Shown: piece by piece, positions 7,356-14,136 of the stretch
Layout of the letters: each line of letters opens with the position of its first letter
Numbering within the stretch: position 1 is the stretch's first letter
Assembly (NCBI GenBank): GCA_041567315.1
Contig: JBFGCA010000107.1
Coordinates: 1 to 16,916, forward strand
Length of the DNA: 16,916 bases
Source of the DNA: JBFGCA01 sp041567315
GTDB taxonomy: Bacteria > Acidobacteriota > Thermoanaerobaculia > Multivoradales > JAHEKO01
Reading direction: 5' to 3'
Notes under the pieces: generated by a model
What the model was told of the DNA's origin: nothing
Database searches by the model: none
The model's input: only the letters and a program-made list of their open reading frames with translations
Made by a program: the position numbers and the translations under genes

Positions 7356-7395
7356 CGTATGCATCGCTGTCTATAGGCGTTTCCGCGGAAACGTC
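7356..7395 (-). repeat. 40-bp palindromic repeat, copy 3
   Basis: The third copy starts 100 bp after copy 2 and ends 25 bp before the dprA stop codon. On the plus strand it begins CGTATGCATCGCTGTCTATA and ends GGCGTTTCCGCGGAAACGTC. The last 19 bases (GCGTTTCCGCGGAAACGTC) are identical to copy 2. The flanking DNA shares no obvious similarity with that around the other copies, so the repeat unit is bounded at about 40 bp. Confidence 0.88.
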
Positions 7396-7419
7396 GGCTG
7401 GACTCCGCGCCAAGCCGCT

Positions 7420-8544
7420 TCACGCCCGCCGGCAGTACGCCGGTCCCGGGTGCCGCCGTACCCAGCCTCCGAGCTCCAGCTCCAGCAGGAGCGCCAGCAC
7501 CCGGTCGACCGGGATCCCCGCCTCCGCGGCCAGCTCGTCGGCCGCCAGCATCTCGCCCGGGGTCATCCGCTGGAGCAGCTCGCCCATCGGCCCGTCGGGG
7601 AGCGCGATCGAGCCCGCCGGCCCCGCCTCGCCCTCGCCGCCCGCGAACAGCTCCTCCTGGACCGCCACCGGCAGGCTCTCCAGCACGTCGCGCGGATCGA
7701 GGGCCAGCAGCGCCCCGTCGCGGATCAGCCGGTTGGCCCCGGTCGCCCGCGGGTCGAAGATCCGCCCCGGACAGGCGTAGACGTCGCGCCCCAGCTCGAG
7801 AGCCAGCCGGGCTGTGATCAGCGACCCCGAGCGCGGCGCCGCCTGCACCACCAGCGTGCCCACCGCCAGCGCCGCGATGATCCGGTTGCGGATCGGGAAG
7901 TTGAGGGGAATCGGCGCCGCCCCCATCGGGAACTCGCTGAGCACCGCCCCCCGCGCCGCCACCTCGGCCGCCAGCCGGCCGTGCTCCTTGGGGTAGTCGA
8001 CGTCCAGCCCGCAGCCCAGCACCGCCACCGTCCGCCCGCCGCGCGCCGCCAGCGCCCCGCGGTGCGCCGCCCCGTCCACCCCCCGCGCCAACCCCGAGAC
8101 GATGGTGATCCCCCGCCCGGCCAGCTCGCGCCCGAACAGCTCCGCCGCCTCCACCCCGAAGGGATCGGCCTGCCGCGACCCCACGATCGCCACCGCCGGC
8201 CGCGCCGGCACCCGCCCCCGGCAGTAGAGCACCGGCGGCGACAGCGCCAGCTCGCGCAGCTTCGCCGGGTAATCCTCGTCGACCAGCGTGATCACCCGCG
8301 CCCCCAGCCGCTCCGCTGCCGCGCGCTCGCGCCCGGCCACCTCCCCCGCCTCCCGCACCGCCCGCCGTGCCGCCTTGAGCTCCGGCGCGCTCACCCCCAG
8401 CGCCGCGGCCCCGGCGGGCTTCCCCCGACCGCCAGGCACCCACGCATCCATCTCCAGTGCCAGCTTGCACACCGCCTCCCGCCCGATCCCCAGATCGGCG
8501 TTCAAGGCGATGAGCTGCCCGCTCCGCTCGCTGGCTTCCGGCAT
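7420..8544 (-). CDS. dprA: DNA-processing protein DprA (Smf)
   Basis: DprA binds incoming single-stranded DNA during transformation and loads RecA; it is also present in many bacteria not known to be competent. The 374-residue product has an N-terminal helical region, the Rossmann-like core with GSRQAD at 122-127, SGLARGVDGAAH at 150-161, GCGLDVDYPKEH at 177-188, FPIRNRIIAAL at 216-226 and SGSLITARLALELG at 239-252, and a C-terminal winged-helix-like segment (about 320-374). The usual V.EA before SGSLITA reads VQAAPR here. The ATG (8542-8544) has GGAG 7 nt upstream. It opens the minus-strand cluster that continues with topA, but the 356-bp gap suggests that topA also has its own promoter. Confidence 0.96.
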   Translation of the reverse strand: MPEASERSGQLIALNADLGIGREAVCKLALEMDAWVPGGRGKPAGAAALGVSAPELKAARRAVREAGEVAGRERAAAERLGARVITLVDEDYPAKLRELALSPPVLYCRGRVPARPAVAIVGSRQADPFGVEAAELFGRELAGRGITIVSGLARGVDGAAHRGALAARGGRTVAVLGCGLDVDYPKEHGRLAAEVAARGAVLSEFPMGAAPIPLNFPIRNRIIAALAVGTLVVQAAPRSGSLITARLALELGRDVYACPGRIFDPRATGANRLIRDGALLALDPRDVLESLPVAVQEELFAGGEGEAGPAGSIALPDGPMGELLQRMTPGEMLAADELAAEAGIPVDRVLALLLELELGGWVRRHPGPAYCRRA

Positions 8545-8734
8545 CGACCGACTCCCCGTACACGGCCCGCAAGGTCCGCCCTCAACCCGGAGGACGGCAT
8601 CGGGCGGCCGAATCTGGCCGGGCCGGGGTCATCGGCGCGCTCTACGTCTTCAAGGACCGGCTCGCGTAGGGCTGATGCCGCTGCCGACCTCGACGGGCGA
8701 CGGCTGGGGTCGAGCGCGGCCTCGGGCGAGGACA

Positions 8735-8776
8735 GGGGGACAGGTACAGAGGCTCGGGCATTTGTACCTGTTGCCT
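8735..8776 (+). repeat. REP-like inverted repeat (GGGGGACAGGTACA ... TGTACCTGT)
   Basis: ACAGGTACA (8740-8748) and TGTACCTGT (8763-8771) are perfect 9-bp arms around a 14-base loop. Pairing extends outward imperfectly with GGGGG on the left and TGCCT on the right. The GGGGACAGGTAC type of sequence resembles REP-like elements associated with RAYT transposases, as I recall them. Only one copy is present here, and no transposase is in the window. It may be a solo element or a protein-binding site. Confidence 0.5.
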
Positions 8777-8802
8777 GGGGCATGCTGATTGCACCTCTGG
8801 CA

Positions 8803-8839
8803 GCCCACCCGCCGGCTCGTCCTACCGCCGGCGGTGGGC
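8803..8839 (+). repeat. strong inverted repeat upstream of the TPR gene
   Basis: GCCCACCCGCCGGC (8803-8816) pairs with GCCGGCGGTGGGC (8827-8839), leaving one bulged base and a 10-base loop. The right arm is also part of a perfect 12-bp palindrome, ACCGCCGGCGGT (8824-8835), so two alternative folds exist. No T-run follows, so an intrinsic terminator is unlikely. It sits about 25 bp before the TATACT element. Confidence 0.55.
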
Positions 8840-8863
8840 AATCCGGATGTCGGGGGGCTCGTA

Positions 8864-8869
8864 TATACT
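8864..8869 (+). promoter_or_regulatory. candidate -10 element (TATACT) of the envelope gene cluster
   Basis: TATACT, within GTATATACTG, is a rare AT-rich island here and matches TATAAT at 5 of 6 positions. It lies 11 nt before the ATG at 8881. No good -35 is seen at 16-18 bp; the nearest resemblance, TGGGCA at 8835-8840, is too far. The transcript would have almost no leader. Confidence 0.45.
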
Positions 8870-8880
8870 GCCGAGAGTCG

Positions 8881-9450
8881 ATGCGTCGCGGCCTTTCGTG
8901 GAGTTCAGTCGGAGTCCCCGAGCGGCGCGCGGCCTGGCCGCGCGCGGCGGGGCGGCCGCGGCGAAGCGGCGGGTCCGGGCGCCCGACGAGGTGGCTGCTG
9001 CTGGCCGTGGGGCTGGCGGCGCTGGGGCCCTGGGGGTGCAGCGCCAACGCCGCCGCGGCCCCCTCGTCGCGGGTCGAGGAGCAGCTCGACTTCGGGGTGG
9101 AGATGGCGCGGCGGGGCCTGTGGAGCGAGGCGCTGTTCCGCTTCCAGCAGGCCGACCGGGCGCGGCCCAACGACGTCCGCATCCTCAACAACATCGCGGT
9201 GGCCTACGAGGCGGTGGGCCTGTTCGAGCAGGCGCTCGAGGGGTACAAGCGGGCGCTCAAGGTCGACCCCTCGAACCGCGATCTGAGGAACAACTACTCG
9301 CGCTTCGTGGAGTTCTACCAGGGCTTCCGGCCGGAGGTGGCCCAGGAGGCCGCGCCCACCGAGGGACAGGGCGAGGCACAGGGCGAGGGTCAGGGCGCGG
9401 CCGCCGCGGAGGCGCCGGCACCGACCGCCGAGGCCGCGGACGACGGGTAA
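8881..9450 (+). CDS. small exported TPR-repeat protein
   Basis: The 189-residue product has a long Arg-rich N-terminus, a hydrophobic stretch at about 38-50 (WLLLAVGLAALGPWGC) and a Cys at 53. The PWGC context is a poor lipobox, so lipoprotein status is uncertain; a plain signal or anchor is equally possible. Two tetratricopeptide repeats follow at about 67-100 (FGVEMARRGLWSEALFRFQQADRARP, key residues A.R.G...EAL..F..A) and 101-134 (ILNNIAVAYEAVGLFEQALE, then YKRALKVDP). TPRs are protein-binding scaffolds. The tail from about 155 is low-complexity Gln/Gly/Glu/Ala. The ATG at 8881 is chosen because the -10 element is just before it. The first in-frame GTGs downstream would shorten the leader. 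It is the first gene of the plus-strand cluster, 66 bp before the next. Specific function is unknown. Confidence 0.72.
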   Translation: MRRGLSWSSVGVPERRAAWPRAAGRPRRSGGSGRPTRWLLLAVGLAALGPWGCSANAAAAPSSRVEEQLDFGVEMARRGLWSEALFRFQQADRARPNDVRILNNIAVAYEAVGLFEQALEGYKRALKVDPSNRDLRNNYSRFVEFYQGFRPEVAQEAAPTEGQGEAQGEGQGAAAAEAPAPTAEAADDG

Positions 9451-9463
9451 AGCCGCCAGACGA

Positions 9464-9496
9464 GCCGCCGGACCGAGGACCGAGCCAGCCGGCGGC
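9464..9496 (+). terminator. hairpin in the 66-bp gap after the TPR gene (weak attenuator-like)
   Basis: GCCGCCGG (9464-9471) and CCGGCGGC (9489-9496) form a perfect 8-bp stem around a 17-base loop, followed by GTTTCTCT. The T-tract is short, so readthrough into the next gene is expected. It may lower expression downstream or stabilise the upstream mRNA. Confidence 0.35.
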
Positions 9497-9504
9497 GTTT
9501 CTCT

Positions 9505-9509
9505 AGGAG
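9505..9509 (+). promoter_or_regulatory. Shine-Dalgarno sequence of the CsgG/LpoB-like gene
   Basis: AGGAG lies 7 nt before the ATG at 9517 and fixes this start despite the unusually long basic N-region it gives the protein. Confidence 0.65.
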
Positions 9510-9516
9510 CCAGGCC

Positions 9517-10302
9517 ATGCGCACCGACACCCGATCCCGCGTCCCATCCGCGCCGCCGGCCTCCCGCCGCCGGGCCCGGCGCTCGCGGCGGCGCGGCTGG
9601 ACCGCCGCCCTCGCCGGCGCCGCGGTGCTGGCGGCGCTCGCCGGCCTGCTGACGGCGGCCGCCGCCGAGGCGGGGACCACCGAAGTGCGCTTCAAGGTGC
9701 CGGTGCGGGCGCGGCTCGATCTCGAAGGGCGCGCGACGGTGACGGTGGCGCCGTTCCTGGTGGTCAGCGAGGAGGGCGAGCGGTCGCTGGAGCGCACCGG
9801 GATCGACGTCCAGGGCGAGTTCGAGCGCTACCTCGACCGGCTGCTCAAGCGGCAGACCCGGCTCAAGGTGGTGGAGTCGGGGCCGGTCGACTACCCGACC
9901 TACGACCTCCAGGCGCTGGCCGCCGACGGCGACTTCTGGCGCTTCCTCGGCGAGCGGCTGCAGGCCGACCTGATCCTGACCGGCAGCCTCGACTTCGACG
10001 TCCAGGACCGCAGCGGCTACCGGACCGAGGAGTACACCTCGCCGTTCGACGGCCGCACCTACTACCGTCAGGTGCTGGTCGAGCAGACCGGCTTCGAGTA
10101 CGACATCGTGATGCAGGTCTACGACGGCCGCACCGGCGAGCAGCTGTACAGCGACAACTTCAAGGACTTCAAGCAGTTCGAGGGCGAGCGGGCCGATCCG
10201 CTGGCCGGCATGTTCGAGAACCTGTACGCGCTCGAGGACCGCATCGCCGGCATCTTCGCCCAGAAAGAGGTGGAGACCTCCCGGCTGCTGTTCACCCGCT
10301 AG
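9517..10302 (+). CDS. exported protein with a CsgG/LpoB/TolB-N-like domain
   Basis: The 261-residue product starts with a long Arg-rich n-region and a hydrophobic segment (about 28-50), with possible signal peptidase cleavage after AEA near 52. There is no Cys at the cleavage site, so it is predicted periplasmic rather than a lipoprotein. The mature part alternates strands and helices: ATVTVAPFLVV at 73-83, helix GEFERYLDRLLKR at 100-112, LKVVE at 116-120, then ADLILTGSLDFDV at 150-162 and FEYDIVMQVYDGRTGEQLYS at 193-212. This 'target value, helix, then ADLIL.G' plan is like the domain shared by CsgG, LpoB and TolB-N, which bind envelope partners. The link is by pattern only. AGGAG (9505-9509) lies 7 nt before the ATG. 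It sits 59 bp before the barrel-protease gene, a plausible partner. I cannot give a specific function. Confidence 0.8.
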   Translation: MRTDTRSRVPSAPPASRRRARRSRRRGWTAALAGAAVLAALAGLLTAAAAEAGTTEVRFKVPVRARLDLEGRATVTVAPFLVVSEEGERSLERTGIDVQGEFERYLDRLLKRQTRLKVVESGPVDYPTYDLQALAADGDFWRFLGERLQADLILTGSLDFDVQDRSGYRTEEYTSPFDGRTYYRQVLVEQTGFEYDIVMQVYDGRTGEQLYSDNFKDFKQFEGERADPLAGMFENLYALEDRIAGIFAQKEVETSRLLFTR

Positions 10303-10349
10303 TGCCACCCGGCGACCGGGGCCCGGCTCCGGCCGTCGCAGATAGCGAC

Positions 10350-10355
10350 AAGGAG
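10350..10355 (+). promoter_or_regulatory. Shine-Dalgarno sequence that fixes the GTG start at 10362
   Basis: AAGGAG lies 6 nt before GTG 10362. The frame is open back to a GTG at 10302 that overlaps the previous stop codon, but that start would put 20 extra residues before a clean signal peptide. The downstream GTG is therefore preferred. Confidence 0.75.
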
Positions 10356-10361
10356 CTGCCC

Positions 10362-13304
10362 GTGACGCCCCTCCGACCCTCCCCCCGGCCCCGCGCGCTG
10401 CTGGCGACGTGGGCGGTGCTGGCGGCGCTGGCCGTCCCCGCCGCCGCCCAGTACTACACCCAGTTCGGCAAGAACAAGGTCCAGTTCAAGGACTTCAAGT
10501 GGCAGATCTACCACGCGCCGCACTTCGACGTTTACTACTACACCGAGGAGGAGGGGCTGCTGCAGAAGGTGGTGTCCTACGCCGAGAGCGCCTACGACCA
10601 GCTCTCCCAGGAGTTCAACCACAAGATCCAGGAGCCCACGGCGCTCATCTTCTACGAGACCCACGCCGACTTCGAGCAGAACAACGTCATCCAGAACTTC
10701 ATCCCCGAGGGCACCGGCGCCTTCGCCAGCTCGGTCCGCAACCGGATGTTCCTGCCCACCGACCTCCCGGACCACGAGCTGATGGGGCTGATCGTTCACG
10801 AGCTGACCCACATCTTCGAGTACCACATCCTGTTCGGCGGCAACCTGGGCCGCGGGGTGGCCGCCAACGTGCCGCTGTGGCTGATGGAGGGCCTGGCCGA
10901 GTACATGCGCGGCGAGGAGTCGGCGCGCGAGAAGATGTTCGTGCGCGACGCGGTGGTCAACGACCGCATCCCGCAGGTCACCCAGGGCGACATCCCCGGG
11001 TTCTTCGCCTACCGCTACGGCTACGCGGTCTTCGAGTTCATGGAGGAGCGCTGGGGCCGCGAGGGGGTGCAGGACTTCATCTTCGAGCTCCGCAACACGC
11101 TGGGCGGGCGGGTCGGCAAGGCGCTCCAGCGCGCCTTCCAGATCGAGCCCGAGGACTTCGACGCCGACTTCCGCCGCTGGCTGCGCCGCAAGTACCTGGC
11201 CGAGCTGCTGGAGACCGGCGAGCCGGGTGACTTCGGCCGCCCCTTCCGGGCCGAGGCCAACCGCACCAGCCAGGAGGTCTCGCCGACCGCCTCGCCGTCG
11301 GGCGACCTGGTGGCCGCCTTCACCACCATCAAGGGCGACGTCGACGTGGTGCTGTTCGACACCAAGCGCCGGACCCTGCTGCGCAACCTCACCAAGGGCT
11401 ACTCGGGGGACTACCAGTACTACCTGGCCCAGGAGCTGACCCTGGGGCGCAAGATGGGGCGCGACATCGACTTCTCGCCCGACGGCAACACCATCGCCTT
11501 CTTCGCCCGCAAGGACCGCGGGCGCCACCTGGTGCTGATCGACGCCCTCAAGGGCAAGATCGTCGACTCGATCCCGCTCGAGACCTCGCAGCAATTCTCG
11601 CCGGCCTGGCACCCCGACGGGCGGCGGATCGCCTTCTCGGGCTACCGGGGCGGCCGCTTCGACATCTTCGAGCTCGACCTCGACAGCCGCCAGGTGCGGG
11701 CGCTGACCGACGACGACGTCTTCGACGCCTCCCCCACCTACGCCCCCGACGGCCGCGCGCTGGTGATGAGCTCGGTGGTGGGCGGCTACGCCAAGCTGTT
11801 CCGCATCGACCTCGACGACCCGGCGGGCGGGCGGACGCCGCTGCGCGAGGGCGTGCGCTCGAAGGACAACGAGACCGACGCCGTCTTCTCGCGCGACGGC
11901 AAGCGGCTCTACTACACCTCCGACGCCAGCGGCGCCAACAACATCTACAGCCTCGACCTCGAGAGCGGCGTCGTGCGCCAGCACACCAACTCGGTGACCG
12001 GCTGCTTCCAGCCCACCGTGCTGACCGCCCCCGACGGTCGCGACCGGCTGGTCTTCACCGCCTACTGGAAGGGCCGCTTCCAGCTCTACAGGCTGGACAT
12101 CGACGAGCCGATCACCGAGCCGGTGGTGGTCACCGAGCAGCAGATGGAGAAGAGCGTGACGCTGGCGCTCGACCAGCTGCCGCGCTTCGAGCCGTCGATC
12201 GAGGTCACCCTCGACGACGCCAACAAGGAGAAGTACGGGGGCAAGAAGTTCTACCTCGAGAACGTCGTCGGCGGCACCATCGGCGTCTCCGACGACCAGA
12301 CCTTCATCGCCCAGATCGCCTTCCTGTTCTCGGACTTCCTGGGCGACCGCAAGATCCTCGCCGCCTTCCAGTCGATCGAGAGCTTCCAGAACTTCGACGT
12401 CCTCTACATCGACCAGTCGGACCGCCTCCAGTGGATCCTGCACCTGTTCGACAACCGCGACTTCTTCGTCACCCAGGACCGGCGCACCGGCGAGATCAAC
12501 CGCACCTCGCTGCTCAAGCAGACCGGCGTCATCGCCTCGCTGGTCTATCCCTTCAACGTCAACCACCGCGCCGAGCTGGGGGCCGGCTACGTCCTGCGCG
12601 ACATCGACTTCCAGACCTTCCTGCGCGACCCGGACGGCAACCTGATCTTCGACGAAAACGGCTTGCCGATCCCCATCGTGACGCCGCGCGACGACGACTT
12701 CCCGCTGGTCCAGGGGGCGCTGATCGGCGACACCGCGGTCTTCGCCTCCTGGGGCGGGGTGAGCGGCCGCCGCTGGCGGCTGTTCGGCAGCTACGCCCCC
12801 GACCTCGACGACAGCGGCACCCTGACCTCGACCTACTCGCTGGACGTGCGGCAGTACGTGACCCTGACCCGCCGCAGCAACGTCGCCCTGCGCCTCTACG
12901 GCGCCATGAGCGACGGCAACTTCCCCAACCCGATCTACATCGGCGGGCTCGACACCATCCGCGGCTTCGAGTTCCGCTCGCTGGTCGGCGACCGCGCCTT
13001 CTACGGCAACGTCGAGGTGCGCTTCCCGCTGCTCGACGTGCTGGCGACGCCGCTGGTCGCCTTCCAGGGCATCCGCGGGGTGATCTTCCTCGACGTCGGC
13101 GGCGCCTGGTTCGACGGCATCCAGAGCTTCCGGGCCTGGAACAGCGACCTCAACGCGCTCCAGGACGCGGTCTCCTCGTACGGCTTCGGGCTCACCGTGC
13201 GCTTCTTCGGGCTCGACCTCAACTGGGACTTCGCCAAGCGCTGGGACTTCGACAGCTCGGCCTCGGGCTTCGACACCTCGTTCTGGATCGGGCGGCGTTT
13301 CTAA
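10362..13304 (+). CDS. outer-membrane fusion protein: HExxH metallopeptidase, TolB-type beta-propeller, Omp85-like barrel
   Basis: The 980-residue product begins with a Sec signal peptide (LLATWAVLAALAVPAAAQ, cleavage near 29). Domain 1 (about 40-285) is a zinc peptidase of the MA/gluzincin type: HELTH at 146-150 supplies two His ligands and catalytic Glu147, and PLWLMEGLAEY at 171-181 the likely third ligand Glu176; the domain ends with the family-like FQIEPEDFDADFRRWLRRKY. Domain 2 (about 303-600) has PD40/TolB-type propeller blades: FSPDGNTIAF, WHPDGRRIAFSG, YAPDGRALVMSS and FSRDGKRLYYTS. Domain 3 (about 620-980) is an outer-membrane barrel with GGLDTIRGFEF (IRGF at 866-869, the Omp85 loop-6 (V/I)RGF motif), many alternating strands and a terminal Phe in FDTSFWIGRRF, the expected BAM signal. 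Probably a surface or periplasm-facing protease or assembly factor. Substrate is unknown. Confidence 0.92.
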   Translation: MTPLRPSPRPRALLATWAVLAALAVPAAAQYYTQFGKNKVQFKDFKWQIYHAPHFDVYYYTEEEGLLQKVVSYAESAYDQLSQEFNHKIQEPTALIFYETHADFEQNNVIQNFIPEGTGAFASSVRNRMFLPTDLPDHELMGLIVHELTHIFEYHILFGGNLGRGVAANVPLWLMEGLAEYMRGEESAREKMFVRDAVVNDRIPQVTQGDIPGFFAYRYGYAVFEFMEERWGREGVQDFIFELRNTLGGRVGKALQRAFQIEPEDFDADFRRWLRRKYLAELLETGEPGDFGRPFRAEANRTSQEVSPTASPSGDLVAAFTTIKGDVDVVLFDTKRRTLLRNLTKGYSGDYQYYLAQELTLGRKMGRDIDFSPDGNTIAFFARKDRGRHLVLIDALKGKIVDSIPLETSQQFSPAWHPDGRRIAFSGYRGGRFDIFELDLDSRQVRALTDDDVFDASPTYAPDGRALVMSSVVGGYAKLFRIDLDDPAGGRTPLREGVRSKDNETDAVFSRDGKRLYYTSDASGANNIYSLDLESGVVRQHTNSVTGCFQPTVLTAPDGRDRLVFTAYWKGRFQLYRLDIDEPITEPVVVTEQQMEKSVTLALDQLPRFEPSIEVTLDDANKEKYGGKKFYLENVVGGTIGVSDDQTFIAQIAFLFSDFLGDRKILAAFQSIESFQNFDVLYIDQSDRLQWILHLFDNRDFFVTQDRRTGEINRTSLLKQTGVIASLVYPFNVNHRAELGAGYVLRDIDFQTFLRDPDGNLIFDENGLPIPIVTPRDDDFPLVQGALIGDTAVFASWGGVSGRRWRLFGSYAPDLDDSGTLTSTYSLDVRQYVTLTRRSNVALRLYGAMSDGNFPNPIYIGGLDTIRGFEFRSLVGDRAFYGNVEVRFPLLDVLATPLVAFQGIRGVIFLDVGGAWFDGIQSFRAWNSDLNALQDAVSSYGFGLTVRFFGLDLNWDFAKRWDFDSSASGFDTSFWIGRRF

Positions 13305-13332
13305 CAGTCCCGGGGTCGCCCGGCTGATAGCG

Positions 13333-13356
13333 TGGCTGCGGCCGGAGGCCGCGCCA
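13333..13356 (+). promoter_or_regulatory. hairpin enclosing the Shine-Dalgarno and start of the MBL hydrolase gene
   Basis: TGGC (13333-13336) pairs with GCCA (13353-13356), and GCGGCC (13338-13343) with GGCCGC (13347-13352). T13337 is bulged and the loop is GGA. This 10-bp GC-rich stem contains the Shine-Dalgarno GGAGG (13344-13348) and the A of the ATG. It may hold translation down unless ribosomes from the upstream gene, whose stop is at 13302-13304, open it. Confidence 0.5.
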
Positions 13357-14117
13357 TGAGGATCGAAGTGCTGGGTGGCTACGGGGGCGAGAGCCTGGGC
13401 TGCCGCCCCACCTGCCTGCTGATCGACGAGACGGTGGCGCTCGACGCCGGCTCGCTGGCCCAGGGGCTGTCGGTCGAGCGGCAGAGCCGGGTGCGCTCCA
13501 TCCTGCTCACCCACTCGCACGTCGACCACACCCGCTCGCTGCCGTTCTTCATCGAGAACATCTACGGCCGGATCGAAGGGGCGATCGACGTCTACGCCTC
13601 GGAGACCACCATCTACGCGGTGCGCAAGCACCTGTTCAACAACGCCACCTGGCCCGACTTCTCGCGGCTGCCCAACAACCTGCTGCCCGCCATCCGCTTC
13701 CACGAGCTGACGCCCGAGCTGCCGGTCACCCTCGACGGGGTGCGCTTCACTCCCTTCGACGTCGACCACCTGGTGCCGACCTTCGGATTCCTGATCGAGC
13801 ACGGCGGCGCCGCGGTGCTGTGGTCGAGCGACACCGGCCCCACGGTCAGGCTGTGGGAGCTGGCCAACCAGACGGTCAACCTCAAGGCGATCTGTCTCGA
13901 CACCAGCTTCGACAACGCCATGCAGCAGGTCGCCGACGTCTCGCTGCACCTGACGCCGGCCACCCTGGTGCCGCAGCTCGCCAAACTGGAGCGGCGGGTG
14001 CCGGTGCTGCTCCACCACCTCAAGCCGGCCTGCGTCGAGCGCATCCGCACCGAGGTCCGGGCGCTCAAGAACCCCGACCTCAACTTCCTCGAGCAGGGCC
14101 GGGTCTACGAGTTCTGA
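13356..14117 (+). CDS. metallo-beta-lactamase-fold hydrolase, class II cyclic-nucleotide phosphodiesterase-like
   Basis: The 253-residue cytoplasmic product (no signal peptide) carries the metal-binding motif THSHVDH (His53, His55, Asp57, His58). Further candidate ligands are His138 in FDVDHLVPTFGF, Asp159 in WSSDTGPT and His221 in LLHHLKP. The order and spacing, with the GG.G...G start (GGYGGESLG at 7-15) and DVDHLVPTFGFLI, resemble class II cAMP phosphodiesterases (PDEase_II) more than RNase Z or glyoxalase II. Cyclic nucleotide hydrolysis is therefore the best guess; another phosphodiester substrate is possible. The ATG at 13356 has GGAGG at 7 nt; an upstream GTG (13332) in the same frame has no Shine-Dalgarno. 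The gene follows the barrel protein by 51 bp and converges with purQ. Confidence 0.88.
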   Translation: MRIEVLGGYGGESLGCRPTCLLIDETVALDAGSLAQGLSVERQSRVRSILLTHSHVDHTRSLPFFIENIYGRIEGAIDVYASETTIYAVRKHLFNNATWPDFSRLPNNLLPAIRFHELTPELPVTLDGVRFTPFDVDHLVPTFGFLIEHGGAAVLWSSDTGPTVRLWELANQTVNLKAICLDTSFDNAMQQVADVSLHLTPATLVPQLAKLERRVPVLLHHLKPACVERIRTEVRALKNPDLNFLEQGRVYEF

Positions 14118-14136
14118 GGCGGGCGGCTGGAGGCGG

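Larger units (their letters stand above)
8545..8880. other. divergent intergenic region between dprA and the TPR gene
   Basis: No gene is supported in these 336 bp. The left part (8545-8730) holds nothing clear. The right part has two strong inverted repeats (8735-8776 and 8803-8839) and a TATACT element just before the TPR gene. Promoters for both divergent transcripts should lie here, but only the plus-strand -10 is visible. The small open frame ending at 8669 is too short to call. Confidence 0.6.

Noticed and set aside
7101..7364. Short minus-strand frames that cross the repeats and give similar peptides (RRFRGNA..., DVSAET...).
   Set aside because: The peptides are similar only because the DNA repeats. 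The frames differ between copies, and copy 1 breaks the pattern.
7162..7395. The three 40-bp repeats as a CRISPR array.
   Set aside because: There are only three diverged copies, the intervals are 54 and 60 bp, the core is a loop-less palindrome, and there are no cas genes.
7162..7395. The repeats as dif or other Xer sites, since xerC is close by.
   Set aside because: They do not resemble the 28-bp dif layout (two half-sites around a 6-8 bp centre, usually AT-rich), and three tandem direct copies would be unstable as recombination sites.
8557..8585. TTGAGG, 17 bp, TGTACG on the minus strand as a dprA promoter.
   Set aside because: The -10 matches only 3 of 6 positions, and the implied start would leave the dprA Shine-Dalgarno outside the mRNA.
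8631..8669. A protein-like ending (VIGALYVFKDRLA then stop) on the plus strand that might be a gene remnant.
   Set aside because: It is too short, upstream codons in this frame show no pattern, and no start or family could be assigned.
10299..14018. A very long open frame on the minus strand opposite the barrel protein and hydrolase genes.
   Set aside because: It is an antisense artefact of GC-rich codon use: the plus-strand genes have clear domains and signal peptides, while the minus-strand frame gives Val/Glu/Asp/His-rich sequence without motifs.
14118..14136. A shared terminator between the convergent hydrolase and purQ genes.
   Set aside because: Only 19 bp separate the stop codons, and I see no stem with a T-run.
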